A stretch of DNA of 64,000 nucleotides, taken from Flavobacterium soli DSM 19725 (GTDB taxonomy: Bacteria > Bacteroidota > Bacteroidia > Flavobacteriales > Flavobacteriaceae). Shown piece after piece: positions 27,939 to 38,170 of this stretch; within the stretch, counting starts at the first letter, position 1; each line of letters begins with the position of its first letter. The position numbers and the translations under genes are program-made. Location: contig NZ_KE383907.1 of assembly GCF_000422705.1 (NCBI RefSeq), positions 62,001 through 126,000 on the forward strand. Direction: 5' to 3'. The notes beneath the pieces are model-generated. The model was not told the origin of the DNA and ran no database searches. It saw nothing but the letters and a program-made list of their open reading frames with translations.

Positions 27939-28673
27939 TTATTGTCTTTGTCGCACCGTTTCATAAAGAAAAGCGCCACAGGCCACGGAAACATTCAGAG
28001 ATCCGATGGTTCCGAACATTGGAAGCTTCGCTTTCTCATCTACAATTTTAAGTACAGAAGGATTGATTCCTCTATCTTCCGATCCCATGATGATCGCTAA
28101 AGGTTCGTTGAGCGATAAATCATAGATATTTTCGTCGGTTTTTTCGGTTGCCGCAATTGTCTTGATTCCAGAACCTTGAAGGAAGAAAATAGCATCCTTG
28201 ATGTGTTCAACTTTACAAATAGGCACGTTGAAAACGGCTCCTGCAGAAGTTTTTACTGTATCACCATTAACGGGTGCTGAACCTGCTTTTTGAACGATAA
28301 TTCCGTTAACTCCGGTACATTCGGCAGTCCGGATAATGGCTCCAAAGTTTCGTGCATCCGAAATTTGATCGAGGATTAAAAATAGGGGAGTTTTTCCGCT
28401 TTCGAGTACTTTTTCTACCAAATCTTCCAACTTTTGAAAGGCAATTGGAGCGATTGTGGCAACGGCACCTTGGTGATTATTTGGTGTTAATCTATTTAGT
28501 TTTTCGATTGGAACATAGGAGAAATTGACGTTGTTGCGTTTCATGACTTTCATCAAATCCTTCATCAATTCGCCTTGTGCGTCTTTTTGAAGAAATACTT
28601 TGTCAACCTCTTTTCCAGCCTGAATTGCTTCGATAATGGCTCTAATCCCAAATATTTGATGCTCTTTTTCCAT
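27939..28673 (-). CDS. rlmB: 23S rRNA (guanosine-2'-O-)-methyltransferase, TrmH/SpoU family
   Basis: The product is 244 residues from the ATG at 28673 (MEKEHQIFGIRAIIEAI). The upstream frame to 28733 overlaps the preceding gene and looks non-coding. An N-terminal SpoU substrate-binding domain precedes the SPOUT knot with motifs LDQISDARNFGAIIRTAE, IMGSEDRGINPSVL and IGSLNVSVACGAFLYE. RlmB methylates G2251 of 23S rRNA. TrmH-like tRNA enzymes share the fold, but the HQIFGIRAIIEAI start is typical of RlmB. It sits 28 bases downstream of the BamA-like gene in the same direction. Confidence 0.9.
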   Translation of the reverse strand: MEKEHQIFGIRAIIEAIQAGKEVDKVFLQKDAQGELMKDLMKVMKRNNVNFSYVPIEKLNRLTPNNHQGAVATIAPIAFQKLEDLVEKVLESGKTPLFLILDQISDARNFGAIIRTAECTGVNGIIVQKAGSAPVNGDTVKTSAGAVFNVPICKVEHIKDAIFFLQGSGIKTIAATEKTDENIYDLSLNEPLAIIMGSEDRGINPSVLKIVDEKAKLPMFGTIGSLNVSVACGAFLYETVRQRQ

Positions 28674-28701
28674 GGTGCAAATGTAATAAAAAATCTGCCA
28701 A

Positions 28702-30354
28702 TCAAAAGGTGGTCTTGAAACTGATGTGAACAATTGAATTAGAGAGCTTTATGGTTTGGCCTTTCGTGCTTCCATTAGCATACACCAAATTCAAAAGTCC
28801 GTTTTTTGTGAGTAGTCCAAATCCGAAACCAATTCCGAGTAGCCTGTCGTTAATGTCCGAAGTTTTGTCTTGGTAATAACCGTAATCAATTATAGAATGC
28901 ACATAAATGTTTGGGGCCAAAACATAGCGGTATTCCGTCAGGATAGAAGTCAATAAGTTTCCCTGAAGACTATTTTCGTTGAAACCCCGAATCGAGTTGA
29001 TGCCTCCAAAGCGATACAATTCATTGATGATGTAATTTTCGCTTTGCAAATAAAAATTCTGACTCTTGAGGTTGAAGCTGTTCTTTTCGTTCAGATAAAC
29101 ATTGTGTTTGATATTGAAATCAAAAAAAGATTGGCTGTTAGATTCCAGTTTCGAACTCCTTTTTCCCAAACCGGCTTTCAAGCTGATTCTGGTTTTCTCT
29201 GGAAATAAAAAATCATCTACTTTGAAATCCAAAAATTCAAAGGTGCTCGTTACAAAAGAATTTTCAAAATCGCTGATGCTGAAATTATTGGTATTTTGAA
29301 TATCGCTTGATTCAGTTGATTGATAACCAACATAAAGACGGGTGTTGTAATTAAAGTAATACCCTAGGTCAATTGCGGTTTTTGTGTTTTGAAAAGTACT
29401 GTCTTGTTTGAAAATATTCAAATTCGCCTTCAAACCAAACGGACTCTTGAAAATATAAGGCAATTCAATACCAACATTAAAAGTACGTTGTTCGTTTCCA
29501 TCGCTTTTCCAATATAGCGTAAATTCCTCGCCAACGTTTAAAGAATTCACTAAAAGCAAATCCAAATAACCATTAAAATTGACTTTATCTTCGTCGTCAT
29601 TCGTAAAACCGATGTAGCCGTCAAATTTGTTTGGCTTCGATTTTTCCAAATACACATATACTTTGGTGGTGTCTTTTGTAAACAAAATTTCAGGATAACG
29701 CGTCTGGTTTACAAATCGGAATTTATTGAAATCATCATACACTTTCTTCAAATTTTCCTGATTGAACGTCTTGTTGCGGTACAAACGCTTGATATTTTTT
29801 TTATGACCTTCTGGGAATTTCTCATAACCGTTAATCACAATGTCGTTCAACTGCCGTTGATTGCCAGTTTCCAAAAATAATTCGGCAAATAAAGTATTTT
29901 TTTCTTTCCTAAAATTAATCAGTTTCAATCGTGCCAAAGAAAAACCTTTTCGTTCCAATTGGTTCAAGGTCGCATTCAGGAAGCTTTCGGTTTCTTCAAA
30001 ACGAATCTTCAAGGTGTCATTTTTATTGTCAAAGTAACTCGAAAATTCACTACCTATATGTATATGTATAAATTCAGTTTTTTTTCCAACTAGAAAATTG
30101 AAGTTAAATGTTGTGTCGTTGATCTTTTTAGTCTCTAGAATTTCATTTTCAATAAAACCAAGCTTAGTAAGTCTGTCCGAAACCAAATTTCCCTCGTCAA
30201 TTACTGATTTTGCATTTTCGTGTTCTTTTTTATAGCTCAGAGAATCTATGGTTTTTTTTGCCTTTTCATTTTCTGCATCAATTGTCAAACGCAAATTCTG
30301 TCCGAAAGAATTCAGGTAAAAAAAGGTAAAAATAAAAAGCAGAATTTTTTTCAA
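28702..30354 (-). CDS. BamA/TamA-like outer membrane protein (POTRA + Omp85 barrel)
   Basis: The product is 550 residues from a TTG at 30354, which opens a normal signal peptide (KKILLFIFTFFYLNSFGQ). The only ATG (30390) would add 12 residues, of which the first part lies inside repeat copy C. POTRA-like repeats occupy about residues 20-250 (for example VINGYEKFPEGHKKNIKRLYRN). A 16-strand-type barrel follows, with the Omp85 lid-loop motif FGGINSIRGFNENS and an aromatic C-terminus SIVHISFKTTF. It probably inserts or exports outer-membrane proteins, or is a patatin-less relative. It is shorter than BamA, so it is not the essential BamA. No partner gene adjoins it. Confidence 0.8.
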   Translation of the reverse strand: MKKILLFIFTFFYLNSFGQNLRLTIDAENEKAKKTIDSLSYKKEHENAKSVIDEGNLVSDRLTKLGFIENEILETKKINDTTFNFNFLVGKKTEFIHIHIGSEFSSYFDNKNDTLKIRFEETESFLNATLNQLERKGFSLARLKLINFRKEKNTLFAELFLETGNQRQLNDIVINGYEKFPEGHKKNIKRLYRNKTFNQENLKKVYDDFNKFRFVNQTRYPEILFTKDTTKVYVYLEKSKPNKFDGYIGFTNDDEDKVNFNGYLDLLLVNSLNVGEEFTLYWKSDGNEQRTFNVGIELPYIFKSPFGLKANLNIFKQDSTFQNTKTAIDLGYYFNYNTRLYVGYQSTESSDIQNTNNFSISDFENSFVTSTFEFLDFKVDDFLFPEKTRISLKAGLGKRSSKLESNSQSFFDFNIKHNVYLNEKNSFNLKSQNFYLQSENYIINELYRFGGINSIRGFNENSLQGNLLTSILTEYRYVLAPNIYVHSIIDYGYYQDKTSDINDRLLGIGFGFGLLTKNGLLNLVYANGSTKGQTIKLSNSIVHISFKTTF

Positions 30355-30369
30355 ACTGTTCGAATTATC

Positions 30370-30480
30370 AGGAGCGAAGGGCTCGGGCATTTTTGGAAAC
30401 CATTTTCCCGCTTTCCACTACTATCTTTTTGTTCTGAACCCCAGAACAAAAAGGATAGTAGCTCCAATCGGGGCTAGAGG
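30370..30480 (+). repeat. Dispersed repeat, copy C (variant core)
   Basis: The flanks match the family (AGGAGCGAAG, GGGCATTTTTGGAA, CCCGCT and AATCGGGGCTAGAGG). The core is an unrelated hairpin: CTACTATC-TTTTTGTTCT (from 30418) pairs with its complement ending at 30461, with one bulged base. It lies between the BamA-like gene and rpsL. The rest of the gap to rpsL is AT-rich and holds the rpsL promoter. Confidence 0.8.
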
Positions 30481-30589
30481 ATAAATTATTTGCCCTCTTT
30501 AAACCATTGTAAAAATAACGCAAAAAACCATTTTCTATTCTATAAAAATGAAATGAATATTAATCTATTTGAAAATTAATGTATTATGA

Positions 30590-30620
30590 TTTGTTTCAAT
30601 AAAAATAATTACTACATTTG
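30590..30620 (+). promoter_or_regulatory. rpsL (str operon) promoter
   Basis: TTTG at 30590-30593, a 19-base spacer and TACATTTG at 30613-30620 match the Bacteroidota promoter consensus almost perfectly. CAACC follows. The transcript leader has a small CCCG/CGGG hairpin at 30625-30639. Confidence 0.85.
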
Positions 30621-30675
30621 CAACCCCGTAAAAAGCGGGAAATTTAAAAAACATAAGAAATTTTTAGTATTAATT

Positions 30676-31059
30676 ATGCCAACAATTCAACAATTAGTAA
30701 GAACTGGAAGAACTCAGATAACTAAGAAGAGTAAATCGGTTGCTTTAGATTCTTGTCCTCAAAGAAGAGGGGTTTGTACGCGTGTTTACACTACAACACC
30801 AAAAAAACCAAACTCTGCAATGCGTAAAGTAGCGCGTGTACGTTTGACAAATGGTAACGAAGTAAATGCTTACATCCCTGGAGAAGGACACAATCTACAA
30901 GAGCACTCGATAGTATTAGTTAGGGGTGGAAGGGTAAAAGATTTACCAGGAGTTAGATACCACATCGTTCGTGGAGCACTTGATACATCAGGTGTTGCAG
31001 GAAGAACGCAAAGAAGATCTAAGTATGGTGCTAAACGCCCAAAAGAAGCAAAAAAGTAA
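30676..31059 (+). CDS. rpsL: 30S ribosomal protein S12 (uS12)
   Basis: The product is 127 residues from the ATG at 30676 ([12 protein letters not shown]). An upstream frame to 30586 runs through the promoter and is not coding. S12 lies at the decoding centre and affects translational accuracy. The streptomycin-determining residues are wild type: Lys43 in TTPKKPNS and Lys88 in GGRVKDLPG. It is the first gene of rpsL-rpsG-fusA-rpsJ. Confidence 0.98.
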
Positions 31060-31131
31060 TCTTAAACACGTTATGAGTTAAAAGCTACACGTTTTACGAT
31101 GGGCTTTAACAACTAACAAAAAAACGAAGAA

Positions 31132-31608
31132 ATGAGAAAAAGACAGGCCAAGAAAAGACCTCTTTTGCCAGATCCAAGGTTTAATGACCAATTGGTAACA
31201 CGTTTTGTGAACAACTTAATGTGGGATGGTAAAAAATCAACAGCTTTCAAAGTATTCTATGATGCAATGGATATCGTAGAAGCTAAAAAGCAAGACGCTG
31301 AGAAATCGTCAGTAGAAATCTGGAAAGATGCTTTGACAAACGTTATGCCTCACGTAGAAGTACGTAGCCGTAGAGTTGGTGGAGCTACATTCCAAATTCC
31401 AATGCAAATCAGACCAGATCGTAAGATCTCTATGGCAATGAAGTGGATGATACTTTATGCTCGTAGAAGAAACGAGAAATCTATGGCTCAAAAACTAGCT
31501 TCTGAAGTTTTAGCTGCTGCTAAAGAAGAAGGTGCTGCTGTTAAAAAGAGAATGGATACTCACAAAATGGCTGAAGCAAACAAAGCATTCTCACACTTTA
31601 GATTTTAA
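31132..31608 (+). CDS. rpsG: 30S ribosomal protein S7 (uS7)
   Basis: The product is 158 residues starting [16 protein letters not shown]7 nucleates assembly of the 30S head and binds the 3' major domain of 16S rRNA. The conserved [16 protein letters not shown] segment and [13 protein letters not shown] end are present. A 72-base spacer separates it from rpsL. fusA follows after 10 bases. Confidence 0.98.
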   Translation: MRKRQAKKRPLLPDPRFNDQLVTRFVNNLMWDGKKSTAFKVFYDAMDIVEAKKQDAEKSSVEIWKDALTNVMPHVEVRSRRVGGATFQIPMQIRPDRKISMAMKWMILYARRRNEKSMAQKLASEVLAAAKEEGAAVKKRMDTHKMAEANKAFSHFRF

Positions 31609-31618
31609 TACATAGGAA

Positions 31619-33775
31619 ATGGCTAGAGATCTAAAATATACAAGAAATATTGGAATTGCAGCTCACATTGATGCTGGTAAAACAACAACAACGGAGCGTA
31701 TCCTTTTTTATACAGGAAAATCACATAAAATAGGTGAGGTGCACGATGGTGCTGCAACTATGGACTGGATGGCACAAGAGCAAGAAAGAGGTATTACCAT
31801 TACATCTGCTGCTACAACTTGTGAGTGGAATTTTCCAACTGAACAAGGTAAAGCCTTGCCAGAAACATTAGCTTATCACTTTAATATTATCGATACTCCT
31901 GGACACGTGGATTTTACTGTAGAGGTAAACCGTTCATTAAGAGTATTAGATGGTTTGGTTTTCTTGTTTAGTGCTGTTGATGGTGTTGAACCTCAATCAG
32001 AAACAAACTGGAGACTTGCTGATCAATATAGAGTTCCACGTATGGGATTCGTTAACAAGATGGACCGTCAGGGTTCTAACTTCCTGAACGTTTGTCAGCA
32101 GGTTAGAGATATGCTAAAATCAAACGCAGTTGCAATCACTTTGCCAATTGGTGAGGAAAATGATTTCAAAGGTGTTGTGGATTTGGTGAAAAACCAAGCT
32201 ATCGTTTGGCATGATGCAACTCAAGGAGCTACTTTCGATATTATCGAAATTCCAGCTGATATGGTGGATGAAGTAAAAGAGTACAGAGATATCCTTATTG
32301 AGGCAGTTGCTGATTATGATGAAAACTTGCTTGACAAGTACATGGAAGATCCGGATTCTATCACAGAAGAGGAAATCAATGTTGCTTTGAGAGCTGCTAC
32401 AATCGATATGGCGATCATCCCTATGATTGCTGGTTCTTCTTTCAAAAACAAAGGAGTTCAATTCATGTTAGATGCTGTATGTAAATACTTGCCATCTCCA
32501 TTGGATAAAGAAGGTATCGAAGGAATTCACCCTGATGATGCTGAATTGTTAGAAGAAGATCAAGCTAAAATCCTACGTCGTCCTGATGTAAAAGAGCCTT
32601 TCGCGGCTCTTGCATTTAAGATTGCAACTGACCCATTCGTAGGTCGTTTGGCTTTCTTCCGTGCATATTCAGGTCGTTTGGATGCGGGTTCTTATATCTT
32701 GAATACACGTTCTGGGAACAAAGAAAGAATTTCTCGTATCTACCAAATGCATGCTAATAAGCAAAATCCAATCGAATATATCGAAGCAGGTGATATTGGA
32801 GCAGCAGTTGGATTTAAAGATATCAAGACTGGAGATACAATGTGTGATGAAAAACACCCAATTATTCTTGAGTCAATGAAATTCCCTGCACCGGTAATTG
32901 GTATCGCTATTGAGCCTAAGACAAAAGCTGACGTAGATAAAATGGGTATGGCTTTGGCTAAATTAGCTGAAGAGGATCCAACGTTTACAGTTAGAACTGA
33001 CGAGGCTTCTGGGCAAACCATTATCTCGGGTATGGGTGAGCTTCACTTGGATATCCTTGTAGATCGTATGAAACGTGAATTTAAAGTTGAAGTAAACCAA
33101 GGTGAGCCTCAAGTTGAATATAAAGAAGCGTTTACAAAATCTGCAACACATAGAGAAACTTATAAAAAACAATCAGGTGGACGTGGTAAATTCGGTGATA
33201 TCGTATTTAGATTAGAGCCAGCTGATGAAGTTGACGGTAAAGTTCCAGTTGGATTGCAGTTCGTAAATGAGGTTAAAGGTGGTAATGTTCCTAAAGAATA
33301 TATTCCATCTGTAGAAAAAGGTTTCAGAGAAGCTATGAAAACGGGTCCTTTAGCAGGTTATCAAGTAGATAGTTTGAAAGTAACTTTATTGGATGGGTCT
33401 TTCCACCCGGTGGATTCAGATGCGCTTTCTTTTGAATTAGCGGCAAGAATGGGTTATAGAGAAGTAGCTAAAGCTGCTGGAGCTGTAATTCTTGAGCCAA
33501 TCATGAAAATGGAAGTAATCACACCAGAAGAAAACATGGGAGATATCGTTGGTGATATCAACCGTCGTAGAGGTCAGGTGAATGATATGGGGGACAGAAA
33601 TGGTGCTAAAACAATTAAAGCTGATGTGCCTTTGTCTGAAATGTTTGGATATGTAACTACATTGAGAACATTGTCATCAGGTAGAGCAACTTCAACAATG
33701 GAATTTTCACACTATACTGAAACGCCTTCTAATATATCTGAAGCGGTAATCAAAAAAGCAAAAGGTAACGCTTAA
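31619..33775 (+). CDS. fusA: Elongation factor G
   Basis: The product is 718 residues. It is the translocase GTPase moving tRNA-mRNA through the ribosome and acting in recycling. The G domain has the P-loop [15 protein letters not shown] near residues 15-29, DTPGHVDF, and NKMDR. Domains II-V follow, with RGITIT in switch II context and [14 protein letters not shown] in domain IV. The length is slightly longer than E. coli EF-G. tuf, which follows fusA in many bacteria, is not here; rpsJ comes next after 11 bases, as usual for Bacteroidota. Confidence 0.98.
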   Translation: MARDLKYTRNIGIAAHIDAGKTTTTERILFYTGKSHKIGEVHDGAATMDWMAQEQERGITITSAATTCEWNFPTEQGKALPETLAYHFNIIDTPGHVDFTVEVNRSLRVLDGLVFLFSAVDGVEPQSETNWRLADQYRVPRMGFVNKMDRQGSNFLNVCQQVRDMLKSNAVAITLPIGEENDFKGVVDLVKNQAIVWHDATQGATFDIIEIPADMVDEVKEYRDILIEAVADYDENLLDKYMEDPDSITEEEINVALRAATIDMAIIPMIAGSSFKNKGVQFMLDAVCKYLPSPLDKEGIEGIHPDDAELLEEDQAKILRRPDVKEPFAALAFKIATDPFVGRLAFFRAYSGRLDAGSYILNTRSGNKERISRIYQMHANKQNPIEYIEAGDIGAAVGFKDIKTGDTMCDEKHPIILESMKFPAPVIGIAIEPKTKADVDKMGMALAKLAEEDPTFTVRTDEASGQTIISGMGELHLDILVDRMKREFKVEVNQGEPQVEYKEAFTKSATHRETYKKQSGGRGKFGDIVFRLEPADEVDGKVPVGLQFVNEVKGGNVPKEYIPSVEKGFREAMKTGPLAGYQVDSLKVTLLDGSFHPVDSDALSFELAARMGYREVAKAAGAVILEPIMKMEVITPEENMGDIVGDINRRRGQVNDMGDRNGAKTIKADVPLSEMFGYVTTLRTLSSGRATSTMEFSHYTETPSNISEAVIKKAKGNA

Positions 33776-33786
33776 TTCTAAAGAAA

Positions 33787-34092
33787 ATGAGTCAAAAAAT
33801 CAGAATAAAACTAAAATCTTACGATCACATGTTGGTGGACAAGTCTGCTGAAAAGATTGTAAAAACCGTAAAAAGTACGGGTGCAGTAGTAACTGGTCCA
33901 ATTCCGTTACCAACTCACAAAAAACTTTTCACTGTATTACGTTCTCCACACGTTAACAAAAAAGCGAGAGAACAATTTGAAGTAATGTCATACAAGAGAT
34001 TGATTGATATTTACTCTTCATCTTCAAAAACTATTGATGCTCTAATGAAATTAGAGTTGCCAAGTGGTGTTGAAGTTGAAATCAAAGTATAA
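33787..34092 (+). CDS. rpsJ: 30S ribosomal protein S10 (uS10)
   Basis: The product is 101 residues, with the conserved [11 protein letters not shown] start and [27 protein letters not shown] segments. S10 is in the 30S head and is also NusE of the antitermination complex. It is the last gene of the str transcript: a strong terminator follows at 34115 and rplC has its own promoter, so it is transcriptionally separated from the S10 operon proper. Confidence 0.98.
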   Translation: MSQKIRIKLKSYDHMLVDKSAEKIVKTVKSTGAVVTGPIPLPTHKKLFTVLRSPHVNKKAREQFEVMSYKRLIDIYSSSSKTIDALMKLELPSGVEVEIKV

Positions 34093-34114
34093 TTATATTT
34101 TGAACTTTATAGAG

Positions 34115-34149
34115 GCGAAACATAGGTTTTACTTATGTTTCGCTTTTTT
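34115..34149 (+). terminator. Terminator after rpsJ
   Basis: Arms GCGAAACATA (34115-34124) and TATGTTTCGC (34134-34143) are perfect complements and a run of six T follows. Confidence 0.9.
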
Positions 34150-34204
34150 ATTTTTTCTTTTTTTGGTCTTGAAATAAGATTTTCAAAAAAAGAAGCATAA
34201 CGTA

Positions 34205-34235
34205 TTGTTAATCAAAAAAAAAAACGATACATTTG
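34205..34235 (+). promoter_or_regulatory. rplC (S10-spc-alpha operon) promoter
   Basis: TTG at 34205-34207, 20 bases, then TACATTTG at 34228-34235 followed by CAACC. The element is the same as at rpsL. A leader hairpin (TTTTGGG/CCCAAAA, 34242-34265) begins right after the expected transcription start. Confidence 0.85.
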
Positions 34236-34293
34236 CAACCTTTTTGGGGCGAAAATTACCCAAAAGTAATTGTTTAATTAATAAATGTTTAAT

Positions 34294-34911
34294 ATGTCTG
34301 GGTTAATCGGAAGAAAAATTGGCATGACTAGTATCTTTGACGAGAATGGAAAAAATATTCCATGTACTGTTATTGAGGCTGGGCCATGTGTTGTTACCCA
34401 AGTCAGAACCAAAGGTGTTGACGGGTACGAAGCGTTGCAACTTGGTTTCGATGACAAAACTGAGAAACATTCCACTCAAGCGGCCGTAGGTCACTTTAAA
34501 AAGGCTGGAACTGTAGCGAAGAAAAAAGTCGTTGAATTTCAAGAATTTGCAACTGAACAAAAATTAGGTGACATCATCGATGTTTCCATTTTTGAAGAAG
34601 GAGAATTTGTAGATGTACAAGGTGTCTCAAAAGGTAAAGGTTTTCAAGGGGTTGTAAAACGTCACGGTTTTGGTGGTGTTGGACAGGCAACTCACGGTCA
34701 ACACAACCGTTTAAGAGCGCCAGGTTCTGTAGGAGCTTCTTCTTATCCATCTAGAGTATTCAAAGGAATGCGTATGGCTGGAAGAATGGGAGGAGATAAT
34801 GTGAAAGTACAAAATCTTAGAGTTTTAAAAGTAGTTGCTGATAAGAATCTACTTGTGATCAAAGGATGTGTTCCTGGGCATAAAAACTCTTATGTAATCA
34901 TTCAGAAGTAA
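34294..34911 (+). CDS. rplC: 50S ribosomal protein L3 (uL3)
   Basis: The product is 205 residues from the ATG at 34294 ([19 protein letters not shown]). The frame also has an ATG nine bases earlier. L3 is an early-assembling protein near the peptidyl transferase centre. The conserved loop [18 protein letters not shown], which contains the usual methylated Gln region, is intact. It is the first gene of the long operon, and the stop overlaps the start of rplD by one base. Confidence 0.98.
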   Translation: MSGLIGRKIGMTSIFDENGKNIPCTVIEAGPCVVTQVRTKGVDGYEALQLGFDDKTEKHSTQAAVGHFKKAGTVAKKKVVEFQEFATEQKLGDIIDVSIFEEGEFVDVQGVSKGKGFQGVVKRHGFGGVGQATHGQHNRLRAPGSVGASSYPSRVFKGMRMAGRMGGDNVKVQNLRVLKVVADKNLLVIKGCVPGHKNSYVIIQK

Positions 34912-35540
34912 TGGAAGTAAAAGTTTTAAATTTCAACGGAAAAGAAACTGGCAGAACGATCACTCTTTCTGATTCAGTATTCGCAATCGAGCCAAACAAT
35001 CACGCAGTATATCTTGATGTAAAGCAGTACCTTGCCAATCAAAGACAAGGAACGCATAAAGCTAAAGAAAGAGCTGAAGTTGCTGGATCAACTCGTAAGA
35101 TTAAAAAGCAAAAAGGTACTGGTACAGCTCGTGCTGGTAGCGCAAAGAACCCTTTGTTTAAAGGTGGAGGTACAGTATTCGGTCCAAGACCAAGAAGTTA
35201 TTCATTCAAATTGAATAAAAGCTTGAAAAGATTGGCAAGAAAATCAGCTTTCTCTATCAAAGCAAAAGAGTCAAATATAATCGTTTTAGAAGACTTCAAT
35301 TTTGAAACTCCAAACACTAAAAATTTCATTAACGTTTTGAAAGCTTTAGGGTTAGAGAATAAAAAATCATTATTTGTGTTGGGTGAATCGAATAAAAATG
35401 TATATTTGTCGTCACGCAATTTAAAAGCTTCTAACGTTGTAAGTAGCTCAGAATTAAGTACTTATGCCATTCTTAACGCTAATAATTTAGTGCTTTTGGA
35501 AGGTTCTTTAGAAGGAATTGAAGAAAATTTAAGCAAATAA
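34911..35540 (+). CDS. rplD: 50S ribosomal protein L4 (uL4)
   Basis: The product is 209 residues. L4 binds 23S domain I and its loop lines the exit tunnel (here QKGTGTARAGSAKNPLFKGGG). In E. coli it autoregulates the S10 operon; whether that holds here is unknown, though the operon leader carries a hairpin at 34242. It begins one base inside the rplC stop. Confidence 0.98.
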   Translation: MEVKVLNFNGKETGRTITLSDSVFAIEPNNHAVYLDVKQYLANQRQGTHKAKERAEVAGSTRKIKKQKGTGTARAGSAKNPLFKGGGTVFGPRPRSYSFKLNKSLKRLARKSAFSIKAKESNIIVLEDFNFETPNTKNFINVLKALGLENKKSLFVLGESNKNVYLSSRNLKASNVVSSSELSTYAILNANNLVLLEGSLEGIEENLSK

Positions 35541-35547
35541 TAGGAAT

Positions 35548-35838
35548 ATGAGCATCATAATTAAACCTATAGTAACTGAAAAAGTAACCAAAGAAAGTGA
35601 AGTTTCTAACCGTTTCGGTTTCGTTGTAGATAAAAAAGCAAACAAAGTGCAAATTAAGAAAGCAGTTGAGGCTACTTACGGAGTAACGGTTACTGCTGTT
35701 AATACAATGAATGTGAGACCCGACAGAACTACAAAATACACTAAAAGTGGTTTGATCAGTGGAAAGTCTAATGCTTTCAAGAAAGCAATGGTACAAGTAC
35801 AAGAAGGAGAAACAATAGATTTTTACAATAATATCTAA
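35548..35838 (+). CDS. rplW: 50S ribosomal protein L23 (uL23)
   Basis: The product is 96 residues with [13 protein letters not shown] and [17 protein letters not shown] segments. L23 sits at the tunnel exit and is the docking site for SRP and trigger factor. It lies 7 bases after rplD. Confidence 0.98.
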   Translation: MSIIIKPIVTEKVTKESEVSNRFGFVVDKKANKVQIKKAVEATYGVTVTAVNTMNVRPDRTTKYTKSGLISGKSNAFKKAMVQVQEGETIDFYNNI

Positions 35839-35855
35839 TAAATTTAGGCAGCATT

Positions 35856-36680
35856 ATGTCAGTTAGAAAATTAAAACCTATTACCCCAGGTCAGCGATTT
35901 AGAGTTGTGAATGGTTATGACGCCATTACAACTGATAAGCCGGAACGCTCTTTGATAGCACCGATAAAAAACTCTGGAGGTAGAAATAGTCAAGGAAAGA
36001 TGACCATGCGTTATACGGGTGGTGGTCACAAGCAGAGATATCGTATCATCGATTTCAAAAGAACTAAAGATGGAATTCCAGCTTCAGTGAAATCGATTGA
36101 ATATGATCCAAATCGTACTGCATTTATCGCTTTGTTAGCTTATGCTGATGGAGAGAAAACGTATGTTATTGCTCAAAACGGATTGCAAGTAGGTCAGAAA
36201 TTAGTTTCTGGTGCTGATGCTCAACCGGAAATTGGTAATACACTTCCATTAAGCAAGATTCCTTTAGGAACTGTTATCTCTTGTATTGAGTTACGTCCAG
36301 GTCAAGGAGCTGTAATTGCTCGTTCTGCTGGAACTTTCGCTCAATTAATGGCAAGAGATGGAAAATATGCTACAATCAAAATGCCTTCAGGTGAAACAAG
36401 ATTAATCTTGCTTACTTGTTCAGCAACAATTGGAGCAGTATCTAATTCTGATCATCAATTGGTCGTATCTGGAAAAGCAGGTAGAACAAGATGGTTAGGT
36501 AGAAGACCTAGAACAAGACCAGTTGCAATGAACCCTGTCGATCACCCAATGGGTGGTGGTGAAGGTCGTTCATCAGGAGGACACCCTCGTTCAAGAAACG
36601 GAGTTCCTGCTAAAGGTTATAGAACTCGTTCTAAGAAAAACCCGAGTAATAAGTATATCGTAGAACGTAGAAAGAAATAA
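35856..36680 (+). CDS. rplB: 50S ribosomal protein L2 (uL2)
   Basis: The product is 274 residues. L2 is required for subunit association and peptidyl transfer. The C-terminal [19 protein letters not shown] segment with the functionally important His is intact, and [18 protein letters not shown] is in the N-terminal half. It is followed 6 bases later by rpsS. Confidence 0.98.
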   Translation: MSVRKLKPITPGQRFRVVNGYDAITTDKPERSLIAPIKNSGGRNSQGKMTMRYTGGGHKQRYRIIDFKRTKDGIPASVKSIEYDPNRTAFIALLAYADGEKTYVIAQNGLQVGQKLVSGADAQPEIGNTLPLSKIPLGTVISCIELRPGQGAVIARSAGTFAQLMARDGKYATIKMPSGETRLILLTCSATIGAVSNSDHQLVVSGKAGRTRWLGRRPRTRPVAMNPVDHPMGGGEGRSSGGHPRSRNGVPAKGYRTRSKKNPSNKYIVERRKK

Positions 36681-36686
36681 TAAGAT

Positions 36687-36965
36687 ATGGCACGTTCATT
36701 AAAAAAAGGACCTTTTGTACATTATAAATTAGATAAGAAAGTTCAAGAAAATATTGAAAAAGGTAATAAAGGAGTTGTAAAGACATGGTCTAGAGCTTCA
36801 ATGATTACTCCAGATTTTGTTGGACAGACTATCGCAGTTCATAACGGTCGTCAGTTTGTACCAGTTTACGTAACAGAAAACATGGTAGGTCACAAATTAG
36901 GAGAATTTTCACCAACAAGATCTTTTAGAGGTCACGCTGGAGCAAAAAATAAAGGTAAAAAATAA
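36687..36965 (+). CDS. rpsS: 30S ribosomal protein S19 (uS19)
   Basis: The product is 92 residues, starting [15 protein letters not shown] and ending in [20 protein letters not shown]19 is in the 30S head near the A-site finger. The gene lies in the usual rplB-rpsS-rplV order. Confidence 0.98.
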   Translation: MARSLKKGPFVHYKLDKKVQENIEKGNKGVVKTWSRASMITPDFVGQTIAVHNGRQFVPVYVTENMVGHKLGEFSPTRSFRGHAGAKNKGKK

Positions 36966-36971
36966 GAAGCA

Positions 36972-37385
36972 ATGGGAGTTCGTAAAAGAGAAAGAGCTGA
37001 AGGCATCAAAGAAGCTAACAAGCAGATTGCCTTCGCAAAATTGAATAACTGCCCTACTTCACCTAGAAAAATGCGCTTAGTAGCAGATCTAGTAAGAGGT
37101 CAGAAAGTGGAAAGAGCTTTGAATATATTAAGATTCAGCTCTAAAGAAGCTTCAAGAAAGTTAGAAAAACTTTTGTTATCTGCAATCAACAATTGGGAAC
37201 AGAAAAATGCAGAAGGTAACGTAGCTGAAGCAGGCTTAATCGTTAAAGAGATCAGAGTAGATGGTGGAATGATGTTGAAAAGACTTCGTCCAGCTCCACA
37301 AGGTCGTGCACACAGAATTAGAAAACGTTCTAACCACGTGACAATCGTGTTGGGACAATTAGATAACACACAAGCAAATAATTAA
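36972..37385 (+). CDS. rplV: 50S ribosomal protein L22 (uL22)
   Basis: The product is 137 residues. L22 contacts all 23S domains, and its beta-hairpin (here [20 protein letters not shown]) lines the exit tunnel, the site of macrolide resistance changes. No deletion or insertion is seen in that loop. An N-terminal extension rich in Arg and Lys is longer than in E. coli. Confidence 0.97.
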   Translation: MGVRKRERAEGIKEANKQIAFAKLNNCPTSPRKMRLVADLVRGQKVERALNILRFSSKEASRKLEKLLLSAINNWEQKNAEGNVAEAGLIVKEIRVDGGMMLKRLRPAPQGRAHRIRKRSNHVTIVLGQLDNTQANN

Positions 37386-37386
37386 G

Positions 37387-38151
37387 ATGGGACAAAAGAC
37401 AAATCCAATTGGAAACAGACTTGGTATCATCAGAGGATGGGATTCAAACTGGTATGGTGGAAATGATTACGGTGATAAACTTGCCGAAGATTATAAAATC
37501 AGAAAGTATATCCATGCTCGTTTATCAAAAGCTAGTGTATCAAAAGTAATCATCGAGAGAACTTTGAAACTTGTAACCGTTACTATCACTACTGCTAGAC
37601 CTGGTATCATTATCGGAAAAGGTGGTCAAGAGGTAGACAAGTTAAAAGAAGAACTTAAGAAAATTACTGACAAAGAGGTTCAAATTAACATCTTTGAAAT
37701 TAAAAGACCTGAGTTAGATGCTTTTTTAGTTGCAACAAGTATCTGTCGTCAAATTGAAAGCCGTATTTCTTACAGAAGAGCTATTAAAATGGCTATCGCT
37801 GCATCTATGAGAATGAATGCAGAAGGAATTAAAGTTTTGATTTCTGGTCGTTTGAATGGGGCTGAAATGGCACGTTCAGAAGGTTTCAAAGAAGGTAGAA
37901 TTCCTCTATCAACTTTCAGAGCTGATATTGATTATGCTTTGGCAGAAGCTCATACTACTTATGGTAGAATGGGAATCAAAGTGTGGATCATGAAAGGTGA
38001 AGTTTACGGAAAGAGAGATCTTTCTCCACTTGTTGGAATGGATAAAAAACAATCTGGTACTGGCGGTGGTAAAGGTGGTGATGCTCCAAGAGGAGATCGT
38101 AAGCCTTTCAATAAAGACAGAAAACCAGGCGGAGACCGTAAAAGAAAGTAA
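37387..38151 (+). CDS. rpsC: 30S ribosomal protein S3 (uS3)
   Basis: The product is 254 residues. It contains the KH domain motif [15 protein letters not shown] and the C-terminal S3 domain with [22 protein letters not shown] low-complexity Gly/Lys/Arg tail (about 218-254) extends past the E. coli length. S3 forms part of the mRNA entry channel. It starts 1 base after the rplV stop. Confidence 0.98.
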   Translation: MGQKTNPIGNRLGIIRGWDSNWYGGNDYGDKLAEDYKIRKYIHARLSKASVSKVIIERTLKLVTVTITTARPGIIIGKGGQEVDKLKEELKKITDKEVQINIFEIKRPELDAFLVATSICRQIESRISYRRAIKMAIAASMRMNAEGIKVLISGRLNGAEMARSEGFKEGRIPLSTFRADIDYALAEAHTTYGRMGIKVWIMKGEVYGKRDLSPLVGMDKKQSGTGGGKGGDAPRGDRKPFNKDRKPGGDRKRK

Positions 38152-38170
38152 ACTTTTAAACTAAAGAAAA

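Noticed and set aside
27717-27994. ORFs with CWSHSL/CNSSYGSC-type peptides inside repeat copies (also 19866-20075, 48100-48333)
   Set aside because: These frames exist only because the repeat is GC-richer; they have no start context and the peptide changes with the hairpin core.
30586-30675. N-terminal extension of rpsL to an upstream ATG
   Set aside because: The extension overlaps the TACATTTG promoter, and the protein family begins MPTIQQL at 30676.
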